DNA from: Streptomyces sp. JHA26
GTDB taxonomy: Bacteria; Actinomycetota; Actinomycetes; Streptomycetales; Streptomycetaceae
Length of the DNA: 38,909 nt
Assembly (NCBI RefSeq): GCF_002005565.1
Contig: NZ_BDJC01000060.1
Location: forward strand, 1-38,909
Direction: 5' to 3'
Below the pieces are notes generated by a model. The model had not been told where the DNA came from, did not search any database, and saw only the letters and a program-made list of their open reading frames with translations. Shown piece by piece: positions 6,711 through 14,702 of this stretch; the stretch's first letter is position 1, and each line of letters begins with the position of its first letter. A program made the translations under genes and the position numbers.

Positions 6711-7787
6711 ATGGCGGACGCCAAGGTCATTCCGTTCGACGACGACCGGTCCCGGGGGAGCGGGAGCGCGGGGCAGCGCCCGGCGCGGCGCCGTGGTGGG
6801 GGGAACCGGCGCAAGGGCGGTGCGGCGGAGCCCGTGCCGGTGCGTGAGGTGCGGCCGTTGCCCGTCCCCGGGGCGGCCCGGGACGACGACTCCGTGTCCG
6901 GCGGACCGCCGGGGGGCCGCGGCGAGGCGCGGGCGCCGGAGGCCGACGGCGGCCTCGAGCGGCGTGTCGCGGCCGGTCTGGCCTTCCTGCGGCGCCGCCT
7001 CACCGGCGACTACGAGGTCGACGACTTCGGCTACGACGCCGAACTCACCGACCAGGTGCTGATGTCGCTGCTGCGTCCGGTGTACGAGAAGTACTTCCGG
7101 GTCGACGTGAAGGGCATGGAGAACATCCCGGCCGAGGGCGGCGCGCTGATCGTCGCCAACCACTCCGGGACGCTGCCGCTGGACGGCCTGATGATGCAGG
7201 TCGCCGTGCACGACCACCATCCGGCCGGCCGGCATCTGCGGCTGCTGGCGGCGGACCTGGTGTTCGTGCTGCCGGTGGTCAACGAGCTGGCCCGCAAGCT
7301 CGGCCACACGCTGGCGTGTGCGGAGGACGCGGAACGGCTGCTGGCCCAGGGGGAGCTGGTCGGGGTGATGCCGGAGGGGTTCAAGGGCATCGGCAAGCCG
7401 TTCGGCGAGCGGTACAAGCTGCAGCGCTTCGGGCGCGGCGGCTTCGTGTCGACGGCCCTGCGGCAGGGGACACCGATCGTTCCGTGTTCGATCGTCGGGG
7501 CGGAGGAGATCTACCCGATGATCGGGAACGCGAAGACCCTGGCGCGGCTGCTGGGTTTTCCCTACTTCCCGTTGACGCCGACGTTTCCGTGGCTCGGTCC
7601 GCTGGGTGCGGTGCCGTTGCCGACGAAGTGGACGATCCAGTTCGGGGAGCCGATCCCCACGGACGGTTATCCGCCGGAGGCGGCCGAGGATCCGATGCTG
7701 ATGTTCAACCTGACGGACCAGGTGAGGGAGCAGATCCAGCACACGCTCTACAAGTTGCTGGTGCAGCGGCGGTCGGTGTTCTTCTGA
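6711..7787 (+). CDS. Lysophospholipid acyltransferase-family protein (PlsC-like)
   Basis: A 358-residue acyltransferase. Residues 1-80 are disordered and rich in Arg, Gly and Pro. The catalytic domain follows: the His-Asp motif appears as NHSGTLPLDG with H151 and D158, six residues between them rather than the usual four, as in the MGAT-like branch of the LPLAT superfamily. Motif III is GVMPEGFKGIGKPF (218-231), and PIVPCSIVGAEE (about 261-272) matches motif IV. It probably transfers acyl chains onto a glycerolipid or related hydroxyl at the membrane. ATG 6711 has GAGGAG (6695-6700) upstream. It is the second gene of the SDR-acyltransferase unit and is followed by a bidirectional terminator. 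Confidence 0.87.
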   Translation: MADAKVIPFDDDRSRGSGSAGQRPARRRGGGNRRKGGAAEPVPVREVRPLPVPGAARDDDSVSGGPPGGRGEARAPEADGGLERRVAAGLAFLRRRLTGDYEVDDFGYDAELTDQVLMSLLRPVYEKYFRVDVKGMENIPAEGGALIVANHSGTLPLDGLMMQVAVHDHHPAGRHLRLLAADLVFVLPVVNELARKLGHTLACAEDAERLLAQGELVGVMPEGFKGIGKPFGERYKLQRFGRGGFVSTALRQGTPIVPCSIVGAEEIYPMIGNAKTLARLLGFPYFPLTPTFPWLGPLGAVPLPTKWTIQFGEPIPTDGYPPEAAEDPMLMFNLTDQVREQIQHTLYKLLVQRRSVFF

Positions 7788-7820
7788 GGGTGGCCGCGCA
7801 GGGTGGGCCGCGCGCGGTGG

Positions 7821-7850
7821 TGGGGTGCCCCGGGTGAGCGGGGCACCCCA
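7821..7850. terminator. Bidirectional terminator between acyltransferase and rsbN
   Basis: An 11-bp perfect stem: 7821-7831 (TGGGGTGCCCC) pairs with 7840-7850, with an 8-nt loop. It lies between two convergent genes, 33 nt after one stop and 7 nt after the other. Confidence 0.8.
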
Positions 7851-7857
7851 CCGTGTG

Positions 7858-9102
7858 TCAGTCCGCGTCCTCGCCGTGGATGCCCAGGCCGGGCAGCAGG
7901 CCGGGGAGGAGGGGTGGGAGGGTGATGTCCGGCTCGGGAGGCGGTGTGTCGTCGTCGGGGGACGGGGAGGCGCTGCCGCTGGCCTGCGGCGGGTCGATCA
8001 GGCCGCCGGTGCCGCCGCCGATCAGGCCGTCGTCGGCGCTGTGGGAGGCGGCCGACTCGCTGGGCCCGCCGCTGCCGGTGCGGGCGCCGTCGGACGGGGT
8101 GCCGCTGCCGGTGCCGGGGGTCGTGGCGTGTCCGGTGGCGGGTGTGTCGGTCGTCGTCGGACCGGAGCCGCTCCGTCGGTCGTCGTCGCCGGGGGCGTTG
8201 TCCTGGGCCGGTGGCTTCGGCAGCAGGGACTCCAGCGGGGCGACGTCGTCCTCTATGGCGTCGAGCACCGACGACACCTCTTCGCTGACGTCCCCGAGCT
8301 GCACGGGCAGCCGTTCGCGCAGGGCGCCCCAGGTCTCCCGGTGCGAGCGGGAGAAGGCGGAGAGCGCCTGCATGGGGGCGAGGGAGTCGGGGTCGTGGGC
8401 GTAGACGGCGCTGAGCAGGCGGTGGCCCTCGGACGCGTCGTGCCGCATGCCGGACAGGGCGCGGCGGATCTCGCCGAGGGACTCGTGGTCGAGGTGGCCG
8501 CCGCGGTCGCGCTCCATGAGGCGTCGGGCCTCGTGCAGCCGGGTCGACGCCAGGTCGAGGTAGGCCCGGCCGCGTTCGGCGTCGTCGTCGGCGAGTCCGA
8601 GGCGGAAGTCCTCTATGCCGCGCTTGAGGCCGTAGAGCGAGTCACCGGGCAGCGCGTCCGAACTGGCAGCGGCCACTCCGCCGAAGGCTCCGGCGGCGAC
8701 GGTCACACTCAGTCCGCCCGCGGTGAGGCCCTTGGCCAGCCGTGACCGCGGCCGGAATTTTCCCAGCGGGGTCGCCCGGTGGGCGCCGCGGGCCCGGCGC
8801 TGTTCGGGCACCGAAGGGTCCGTCGCCCCGCCGCCCGCGGTGCCCTCCTGCATCATGGCCTCGAACGCGGCCACCAGCTGGGCCCGCTGGACGACCTTGA
8901 CCTCGGGATCCAGTTCCGGCCGGGGCAGCTTCTCCAGGCCGGCGGCGAGGGACAGCAGACGTCCCTGCTCGGTCTGTTCCGCGACGGCCCCGGCGGATGC
9001 CGGTCCTTCGGACTGTTCGGCCGCCGCCCCGGGATCGGACTGCTCCTCCAGAGCCTGGGCGAAGGCGTTCGCCCGCCGGTGCGCCGATACGTTCGCGATC
9101 AC
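7858..9102 (-). CDS. rsbN: RsbN, membrane anti-sigma factor for BldN
   Basis: A 414-residue single-pass membrane protein encoded directly downstream of bldN. The cytoplasmic N-terminal 120 residues contain the region that would hold the sigma factor (AFAQALEEQ, then LSLAAGLEKLPRPELDPEVK). A membrane helix lies at about 125-147 (LSVTVAAGAFGGVAAASS). The outer part is helical (DUF5667-like; LPGDSLYGLKRGIEDFRL, LDLASTRLHEARRLM). It ends in a long Ser/Thr/Gly/Pro-rich tail. The GTG at 9102 is preferred: GAGAGGAGG (9119-9111) ends 8 nt before it, while the in-frame GTG at 9111 overlaps that sequence. RsbN sequesters SigBldN in Streptomyces and is itself transcribed by it; a matching promoter is present at 9235-9263. 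Confidence 0.93.
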   Translation of the reverse strand: MIANVSAHRRANAFAQALEEQSDPGAAAEQSEGPASAGAVAEQTEQGRLLSLAAGLEKLPRPELDPEVKVVQRAQLVAAFEAMMQEGTAGGGATDPSVPEQRRARGAHRATPLGKFRPRSRLAKGLTAGGLSVTVAAGAFGGVAAASSDALPGDSLYGLKRGIEDFRLGLADDDAERGRAYLDLASTRLHEARRLMERDRGGHLDHESLGEIRRALSGMRHDASEGHRLLSAVYAHDPDSLAPMQALSAFSRSHRETWGALRERLPVQLGDVSEEVSSVLDAIEDDVAPLESLLPKPPAQDNAPGDDDRRSGSGPTTTDTPATGHATTPGTGSGTPSDGARTGSGGPSESAASHSADDGLIGGGTGGLIDPPQASGSASPSPDDDTPPPEPDITLPPLLPGLLPGLGIHGEDAD

Positions 9103-9234
9103 TGGCGGCACCTCCTCTCGTCATGACGGTCGACTCCCCAGGGGGTCCTGAGGGTTGCACGCCCCCCGGACGGAACCACACGAACGTATGGCCGGAGCCG
9201 GTCGGGGAGTGACCACAGGGAGCCTGCATCCCGC

Positions 9235-9263
9235 ACAACGAGCGGCGCGGCACTTGGGTTACG
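9235..9263 (-). promoter_or_regulatory. SigBldN-type promoter upstream of rsbN
   Basis: On the minus strand CGTAAC (9263-9258) is followed after 17 nt by CGTTGT (9240-9235). This fits the -35/-10 boxes I recall for SigBldN promoters (CGTAAC, CGTT). It lies in the 253-nt gap between bldN and rsbN and would give a leader of about 125 nt. Autoregulated anti-sigma expression by BldN is established in S. venezuelae; the box assignment here is mine. Confidence 0.65.
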
Positions 9264-9355
9264 GACGACGGATGACCGGACCGTGGGCTCAACCGACTTT
9301 GACGTAAGGTGACTTGGGGGACGCGGAGGGTGGCGGCGCCTCGGGCGCCGGGAGT

Positions 9356-10147
9356 TCAGCGGGCGTCGTCCGGCAGCAGTCGGGCGAGGGTGCGGACGGC
9401 CCGGTACTGGAGGGTCTTGATGGCGCCCTCGTTCTTGCCCATGACGCGGGCGGTCTCGGCGACCGAGAGGCCCTGGAGGAAGCGGAGGGTGACGCACTCC
9501 TGCTGCTGCGGGTTGAGCCGCCGTACGGCGTCGAGCAGGGCGGCGTTGGAGAGGGACTCGAGGACGGAGTCCTCGGGGGACCGCTCGACCTCGTTGGCGT
9601 CGAGCATCTCGCCGGTGGTGACCTCCAGCCGGAAGCGGCTGGACTTGAAGTGGTCGGCGACGAGGTTGCGGGCGATGGTCACGAGCCAGGCGCCGAAGTC
9701 GCGGCCCTGCCAGGTGAAGGTGCCGATGCGCCTGAGAGCCCGCAGGAAGGTCTCGCTGGTCAGGTCCTCGGCGGTCGCCTTGCCGCCCACGCGGTAGTAG
9801 ATGTAGCGGTAGACGGTGTCGCTGTACTGGTCGTAGAGCCGCCCGAACGCGTCGGCCTCGCCGGCCTGGGCCCGTTCGACCAGGTCCATCATGCGGGCGC
9901 TGTCGCTGTCCGCGGCGGGGCGGCGGTGGGTGGCGGCGGCCCCGGACGAGGACGACCGCGCGCGTCTGCCGACGGCGGCGCTGCCCTCGGCCAGTGCGTA
10001 GCACGGGCCGACGGGGGCGGTGGCCGCGGCGAGGGCGGGGACGGCGTACGCGGTGGGGACGAAGCCGCGCAACAGGTCTTGGGCTGATTTGACCGTTGCG
10101 CGCAGCGTAGCCAGGCCCGAGGCGTCAACCCCGACGTGTGGGTACAC
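9356..10147 (-). CDS. bldN: ECF sigma factor BldN (pro-sigma form)
   Basis: A 263-residue ECF sigma factor needed for aerial hyphae; it drives chaplin, rodlin and bldM genes. The first 86 residues are an unusual N-terminal extension (MYPHVGVDASGL onwards) that is removed in S. coelicolor to give mature SigBldN, which would begin near M86/M87 (MMDLVERAQAG). Sigma region 2 follows (FGRLYDQYSDTVYRYIYYR, then TAEDLTSETFLRALRR and GAWLVTIARNLVADH), then region 4 (LLDAVRRLNPQQQECVTLR, LSVAETARVMGKNEGAIK). The start is GTG with GGGAG just upstream. rsbN lies 253 nt downstream on the same strand. A 355-nt non-coding stretch upstream must contain its promoter, known to be repressed by BldD. Confidence 0.96.
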   Translation of the reverse strand: MYPHVGVDASGLATLRATVKSAQDLLRGFVPTAYAVPALAAATAPVGPCYALAEGSAAVGRRARSSSSGAAATHRRPAADSDSARMMDLVERAQAGEADAFGRLYDQYSDTVYRYIYYRVGGKATAEDLTSETFLRALRRIGTFTWQGRDFGAWLVTIARNLVADHFKSSRFRLEVTTGEMLDANEVERSPEDSVLESLSNAALLDAVRRLNPQQQECVTLRFLQGLSVAETARVMGKNEGAIKTLQYRAVRTLARLLPDDAR

Positions 10148-10502
10148 GGGACTCCCAGAGGCAGAGCTTCCATCACGTGCAGTACGGAACCATTCACCCG
10201 TCGTAGCGAAGGTGGGGTGCCGGATTGCGTCTGAGGAGAATAACGCTTCGTACAGGTGCTGCTACGCCCAGTTGCTCAAATCGTCGATTACGTCGCTTCC
10301 GTAGCCGATTGACGCCCGATCGGGTGCCGCAGATTGATCGCTTGACGACCGGAACGGTTCGGGTTCGTGGTGACTACAGTGCGTGTTGTGCCCGATGTGA
10401 AAGAAGGGGACTGAAGAGGGCCCCTCGGGGGTAGGCCGGACCGACGGGCGGCGCGGCGCCCGTGTCGCCGGTGGCGCCGACCGGGGGCGGCGCCGGCCGG
10501 GA
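10148..10502. other. Intergenic region carrying the bldN promoter
   Basis: About 355 nt without a gene between bldN and the HAD-IB gene. It is less GC-rich than its surroundings, particularly at 10220-10400, as expected for a regulated promoter. TCACC at 10194-10198 and GTGACTACAGTG near 10369 resemble BldD half-sites, but I cannot pair them convincingly. Near the HAD-IB stop codon a small hairpin (10444-10450 with 10457-10463, 6-nt loop) could act as its terminator. Confidence 0.5.
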
Positions 10503-11426
10503 TCAGCGGCGGCGGCGGTGCAGCGCGATGGCCGCCGCGGTGCCGCCCGCCACCGCGCCGACGCCCGCCGCGGCCGGGATGCCGACCTTGGCCGCCTTGC
10601 GGCCCGTGCGGTAGTCGCGCAGCCGCCAGTCCAGCTCGCGGGCGTGCTTGCGCAGTTTGGCGTCGGGATTGATCGCGTACGGATGCCCGACCAGCGAGAG
10701 CATCGGGATGTCGTTGTGGGAGTCGCTGTAGGCGGCGCAGCGCGACAGGTCCAGGCCCTCGGCGGCCGCCAGTGCCCGTACCGCCTCGGCCTTGGCGGGG
10801 CCGTGCAGCGGCTCGCCGACCAGCTTGCCCGTGTAGACGCCGCCGATCGACTCGGCCACCGTGCCGAGCGCGCCGGTCAGGCCCAGGCGGCGGGCGATCA
10901 CCTGCGCGATCTCCACCGGGGCGGCCGTGACCAGCCAGACCCGCTGGCCGGCGTCGAGGTGCGCCTGGGCGAGCGCCCGGGTGCCCGGCCAGATCCGCTC
11001 GGCCATGTACTCGTCGTAGATCTCCTCGCCGATCGACTTCAGCTCGGAGACGCGGTGGCCCTTGACGATGGACAGCGCCGAGTCGCGGGCGTCCTGCATG
11101 TGCTCCGGGTCCTCGATGCCGGCGAGCCGGAACCACGCCTGCTGCCAGGCGAACCGGGCGAGGTCGCGGGTCTCGAAGAACTTCCGCTTGTACAGGCCCC
11201 GGCCGAAGTGGAAGAGGGCGGCGCCCTGCATCACGGTGTTGTCGAGGTCGAAGAAGGCGGCGGCGCGGTCGTCGCCGGGGACGGGGAACGCGGGTTCCTC
11301 GCCCGGGGCGGCGTCGGGAAGGTCCTGGGTGGACTTGCGGGCGGCCTCCGCCGAGGCCTCGCCTGCCAACACGCTCCGCGCCGTGGCGGAGCGCCTACGG
11401 GGGGTGAGCCATCCGAGAGCGGCCAT
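10503..11426 (-). CDS. HAD-IB phosphatase (SerB1-like) with C-terminal membrane tail
   Basis: A 307-residue member of the HAD subfamily IB, the phosphoserine-phosphatase-like group. Motif I is FFDLDNTVMQGAA with D60 and D62, motif II is the Thr in VWLVTAAPVEIA, and motif III/IV is AYSDSHNDIPML. A helical cap lies between motifs I and II. The C-terminus is a hydrophobic Gly/Ala helix ending in RRRR (KVGIPAAAGVGAVAGGTAA), suggesting a membrane anchor. ATG 11426 gives the N-terminus MAALGWLTPRRR; an in-frame ATG four codons upstream (11438) is possible, and neither has a clear ribosome-binding site. It corresponds to Rv0505c (serB1) in the conserved mycobacterial block. Substrate unknown: phosphoserine is one option and a lysophospholipid-type phosphate another. 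Confidence 0.88.
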   Translation of the reverse strand: MAALGWLTPRRRSATARSVLAGEASAEAARKSTQDLPDAAPGEEPAFPVPGDDRAAAFFDLDNTVMQGAALFHFGRGLYKRKFFETRDLARFAWQQAWFRLAGIEDPEHMQDARDSALSIVKGHRVSELKSIGEEIYDEYMAERIWPGTRALAQAHLDAGQRVWLVTAAPVEIAQVIARRLGLTGALGTVAESIGGVYTGKLVGEPLHGPAKAEAVRALAAAEGLDLSRCAAYSDSHNDIPMLSLVGHPYAINPDAKLRKHARELDWRLRDYRTGRKAAKVGIPAAAGVGAVAGGTAAAIALHRRRR

Positions 11427-11609
11427 GCCCGTGAGCATAGCCAGTTTGTTCGGAGGCTTCGGATCCGAGAGGCCTGGGGGCCGTGAACTCCGGGTGTCGG
11501 TTCCGTCGAAGGGCCGGACCGGCGGGCGTGCCGGTCCGTCGGCCGCGCGGGCGGTCCGCGCGGCGGCGGGAGACCTCCGTCCGGGCGGTGCCGCGGGAGA
11601 ATGGCGGGC

Positions 11610-11942
11610 ATGAGTCCCCTCTTCCGCCGCAGGGCCCCGCAGGCGCCCGGGGCCCACGAGACCGCCGAGCAGCCGCCATCCCCCGCGCACTCCGAGAACC
11701 ATCTCGTCACCCTCATCCGCAAACCCGGCTGTCATCTGTGTGATGACGCACAGCTCGTCGTCGAGAAGGTGTGCGCCGAACTCGGTGTCCCCTGGGAGGG
11801 GAAGGACATCACCGAGGACCGCCGGCTCCATGACCAGTACTGGGAGCAGATCCCGGTCGTCCTGGTCGACGGCAGGCAGCACACCTTCTGGCGTGTGAAC
11901 GAGGAGCGCCTGCGCAGGGCACTGACCGAGCAGTACAAGTAG
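11610..11942 (+). CDS. Glutaredoxin-family thiol-disulfide protein
   Basis: A 110-residue protein of the glutaredoxin/DUF836 type. About 30 polar residues precede a thioredoxin fold starting at HLVTLIRKPGCHLCDDA, with the CxxC pair C41-H-L-C44. A cis-Pro lies in EQIPVVLVDG, the usual position beside the active site. Start choice: GGGAG at 11595-11599 is 10 nt before the ATG at 11610 but only 1 nt before an ATG at 11601, so 11610 is preferred. It is placed upstream of rex, as its counterpart Rv0508 is placed upstream of hemA. A redox role near the NADH sensor Rex and haem synthesis is plausible but inferred. Confidence 0.87.
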   Translation: MSPLFRRRAPQAPGAHETAEQPPSPAHSENHLVTLIRKPGCHLCDDAQLVVEKVCAELGVPWEGKDITEDRRLHDQYWEQIPVVLVDGRQHTFWRVNEERLRRALTEQYK

Positions 11943-12078
11943 TCCGGATGGTCGCTTAGGATCGATGGCGACATGGTCTCGGGGGCGTTGATCGTGAGGA
12001 GCGTGAGCGGCTTTGCCCCCGAGGGGAGAGGAACGCGGGCGCGTGTGCGCCGGTTCCCGGTCCGGGCGCCGCGAGCGC

Positions 12079-12092
12079 GTGACCCCGGTCAC
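12079..12092 (+). promoter_or_regulatory. GTGACC-CC-GGTCAC palindrome upstream of rex
   Basis: A 14-nt inverted repeat (6-nt arms, CC centre) 28 nt before the Rex operator. It differs from the Rex site and resembles CRP-like or BldD-like sites (TGAC/GTCA). The binding protein is unknown; a second layer of control on the rex-hem operon is possible. Confidence 0.4.
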
Positions 12093-12119
12093 GTTGGCCG
12101 GACAAATCGGACACCATCT

Positions 12120-12148
12120 TTGTGCACGCGTTCACAAAGACATAGCCT
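12120..12148 (+). promoter_or_regulatory. rex promoter overlapped by a Rex operator (ROP)
   Basis: The operator TGTGCACGCGTTCACA lies at 12121-12136 and agrees with the Rex consensus TGTGAAC-N3-GTTCACA in all but one half-site base. A promoter is superimposed: -35 TTGTGC (12120-12125), a 17-nt spacer and -10 TAGCCT (12143-12148). Rex bound here would cover the -35, giving autorepression that is relieved when NADH rises. The transcription start would be near 12155, about 60 nt before the rex GTG. This arrangement is known for rex-hemACD in S. coelicolor. Confidence 0.85.
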
Positions 12149-12216
12149 GCATGCGACGGGGCGGTCATGTAGGGACGTATGACCGCCTACAGCCCCGCTC
12201 TACCCGCAGGAGCACC

Positions 12217-12978
12217 GTGGCAACTGGCCGAACACACCGACCGGCGACCCGCAGCCGAGGGATTCCCGAGGCCACCGTCGCCCGGCTTCCGCTGTACCTC
12301 CGAGCCCTCACCGCACTGTCGGAGCGCTCGGTCCCCACGGTCTCCTCCGAGGAGCTGGCGGCCGCGGCGGGAGTCAACTCCGCGAAGCTGCGCAAGGACT
12401 TCTCCTACCTGGGCTCCTACGGGACCCGGGGCGTCGGCTACGACGTCGAGTATCTCGTCTACCAGATCTCGCGCGAACTGGGGCTCACCCAGGACTGGCC
12501 GGTCGTGATCGTCGGCATCGGCAACCTCGGCGCCGCGCTCGCCAACTACGGCGGGTTCGCCTCCCGCGGCTTCCGCGTCGCCGCGCTCATCGACGCCGAC
12601 CCGCAGATGGCCGGAAAGCCCGTCGCGGGCATCCCCGTGCAGCACACCGACGAGCTGGAGAAGATCATCCGGGAGGACGGTGTCTCGATCGGCGTGATCG
12701 CGACCCCCGCCGGTGCCGCCCAGCAGGTCTGCGACCGGCTCGTGGCCGCCGGTGTCACGTCCATCCTGAACTTTGCGCCGACCGTGCTGAACGTCCCCGA
12801 GGGCGTCGACGTGCGCAAGGTCGACCTCTCCATCGAACTGCAGATCCTCGCCTTCCACGAGCAGCGCAAGGCCGGTGAGGAGGCCGCGGCCGACGTCGTA
12901 CCGCCCGTCGCCGCCCGCAAGCAGCCCTCCGCCGACCAGGGACCCGACGGGGACGTGCCCGCCGTGATGCCGGCATGA
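12217..12978 (+). CDS. rex: Redox-sensing transcriptional repressor Rex
   Basis: A 253-residue NADH/NAD+-sensing repressor. The N-terminal winged helix (about 18-85) includes TVSSEELAAAAGVNSAKLRKD as the HTH. The Rossmann domain starts at VVIVGIGNLGAALANYGGF with the G-x-G-x-x-G at 100-105. The C-terminal helix VDLSIELQILAFHEQ is the domain-swapped dimer helix. A low-complexity tail of about 30 residues follows. Rex controls respiratory genes such as cydABCD and nuo plus its own operon. GTG 12217 has GCAGGAG just upstream, and homologues start there. The stop overlaps the hemA start by 4 nt, so hemA is translationally coupled. Confidence 0.97.
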   Translation: MATGRTHRPATRSRGIPEATVARLPLYLRALTALSERSVPTVSSEELAAAAGVNSAKLRKDFSYLGSYGTRGVGYDVEYLVYQISRELGLTQDWPVVIVGIGNLGAALANYGGFASRGFRVAALIDADPQMAGKPVAGIPVQHTDELEKIIREDGVSIGVIATPAGAAQQVCDRLVAAGVTSILNFAPTVLNVPEGVDVRKVDLSIELQILAFHEQRKAGEEAAADVVPPVAARKQPSADQGPDGDVPAVMPA

Positions 12979-14702
12979 GTCTCCTCGTCGTCGGACTGAG
13001 CCACCGCAGTGCCCCCGTCAGCGTCCTGGAGCGCGCCTCGCTGAACGCGGACGCGCAGTCCAAGCTGCTGCAGGACACCGTCGCCGCCGAACCGGCCGCC
13101 GAGGCCGCGCTCCTGGCCACCTGCAACCGCATCGAGCTGTACGCCGACGTGGACAAGTTCCACGCCGGTGTCGCCGAGCTGTCCACGCTGCTCGCCCAGC
13201 ACAGCGGGGTCGGCCTGGACGAGCTCACTCCTTATCTTTACGTGCACTACGAGGACCGGGCCGTCCACCACCTGTTCTCGGTGGCCTGCGGACTCGACTC
13301 GATGGTGGTCGGCGAGGGCCAGATCCTCGGCCAGATGAAGGACTCCCTGGCCCGCGCCCAGGACCTGCACACCGCCGGACGGCTCCTGAACGACCTGTTC
13401 CAGCAGGCCCTGCGGGTCGGCAAGCGCGCCCACTCCGAGACCGGCATCGACCGCGCCGGGCAGTCCCTGGTCACCTTCGGCCTGGAGCAGCTCGCCGCGG
13501 GGGCCGACGTCCGGACCTGGGCACGGGGCAAGAAGGCGCTGGTGATCGGCGCCGGGTCGATGTCGTCGCTGGCCGCCGCCACGCTGGCCCGCGCCGGGAT
13601 CGCCGAGATAGTGGTCGCCAACCGCACCTTCGAGCGGGCCGAGCGGCTCGCGCGGATCCTGACCGAGGGCGACGACACGGACGTGCTGGCCCGCGCGGTA
13701 CCGATGGACGCGGTGCCGGCCGAGCTGACACGTGCCGACGTGGCCGTCTCCTGCACCGGGGCGACCGGACTGGTCCTCACGGCCGACGCCGTGGCGGCGT
13801 CGGTGGAGGGCCGCACCGGCGCGCCCGCGGCCGTGTCCGCGGACGACGCGGCCCGTCCGGTCGCGGCCGCCGGACCCGCCGAGGCGCGACGCGGTGCCGA
13901 AACGCCCCTGCCGGGCGCCGGCGACGAGAACTGCCCGCTGGACCTGTCCTCCGTACCGACCGGCTTCTCCGTCATGGGGGAGGCCGCCGTGGCCGGCATG
14001 GACGCGGCGACGCTGGAGCAGCACGGGGCCTGGGCCGCCGGCGGCACGGCCGTGGACCGGCCGCGCGAGGCGGGCCGGCCGGGACCCGAGGCGGACGCCG
14101 AGCTGATCGGCGCGCTCGCCGCGACGGCCGCGAGCGTCGGCCGGATCCCCGAGAGGCGCCGGCCCGAGCCGGTCGCCGAGGTGCCGCGCCCGCAGCCCGT
14201 GCTCTTCCTCCTCGACCTCGCCATGCCGCGCGACGTCGACGCCGCCGTGCACCGGCTGACCGGGGTGCGGCTGGTGGACATCGAGTCGCTCGCCGAGGCC
14301 TCGGCCGACGCGCCGATGGCCGCCGACGTCGACACGGTCCGCCGGATCGTCGCCGACGAGGTCGCGGCCTTCGGCGCCGCCCAGCGGGCCGCGCACATCA
14401 CCCCCACCGTCGTCGCGCTGCGCAGCATGGCCGCCGACGTCGTCGCCGGTGAGATCGCCCGGCTCGAGGGGCGGCTGCCGGGTCTCGACGACAAGCACCG
14501 CGCCGAGATCACCCAGACCGTCAAGCGTGTGGTCGACAAGCTGCTGCACGCTCCGACGGTCCGGGTCAAGCAGCTCGCCGCCGAGCCCGGCGGCGCCGGG
14601 TACGCGGACGCGCTGCGCACCCTGTTCGACCTCGACCAGGAGACGGTGGCCTCCGTCTCGCGGACCGAGAACAGCACTGAGAAGAACCGAGGGCCGGCAT
14701 GA
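12975..14702 (+). CDS. hemA: Glutamyl-tRNA reductase
   Basis: The first enzyme of the C5 haem pathway, reducing glutamyl-tRNA(Glu) to glutamate-1-semialdehyde with NADPH. The catalytic Cys is C50 in LLATCNRIELY. The substrate domain contains HLFSVACGLDSMVVGEGQIL (99-118), and the NADPH domain has VIGAGSMSSLAAATL (190-204). The C-terminal dimer helix begins after HITPTVVALR. At 575 residues it is about 130 longer than most HemA. The extra length is one block of Ala/Pro/Gly/Asp-rich sequence between about 275 and 405, after SCTGATG and before LFLLDLAMPRD. It is typical of Streptomyces HemA and probably a disordered loop. It overlaps rex and hemC by 4 nt each. Confidence 0.97.
   Translation: MSLLVVGLSHRSAPVSVLERASLNADAQSKLLQDTVAAEPAAEAALLATCNRIELYADVDKFHAGVAELSTLLAQHSGVGLDELTPYLYVHYEDRAVHHLFSVACGLDSMVVGEGQILGQMKDSLARAQDLHTAGRLLNDLFQQALRVGKRAHSETGIDRAGQSLVTFGLEQLAAGADVRTWARGKKALVIGAGSMSSLAAATLARAGIAEIVVANRTFERAERLARILTEGDDTDVLARAVPMDAVPAELTRADVAVSCTGATGLVLTADAVAASVEGRTGAPAAVSADDAARPVAAAGPAEARRGAETPLPGAGDENCPLDLSSVPTGFSVMGEAAVAGMDAATLEQHGAWAAGGTAVDRPREAGRPGPEADAELIGALAATAASVGRIPERRRPEPVAEVPRPQPVLFLLDLAMPRDVDAAVHRLTGVRLVDIESLAEASADAPMAADVDTVRRIVADEVAAFGAAQRAAHITPTVVALRSMAADVVAGEIARLEGRLPGLDDKHRAEITQTVKRVVDKLLHAPTVRVKQLAAEPGGAGYADALRTLFDLDQETVASVSRTENSTEKNRGPA

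Noticed and set aside
9103..9111. GTG at 9111 as the rsbN start
   Set aside because: It overlaps the Shine-Dalgarno sequence GAGAGGAGG, which is correctly spaced for the GTG at 9102.
11373..11394. Hairpin CGCTCCGC-GCCGTG-GCGGAGCG as a terminator or operator
   Set aside because: It lies inside the N-terminal coding region of the HAD-IB gene and is explained by Arg/Ala codons.
10503..12092. 529-residue version of the HAD-IB protein
   Set aside because: The extra N-terminus runs antisense through the glutaredoxin gene and has no conserved features; the domain starts properly at 11426.
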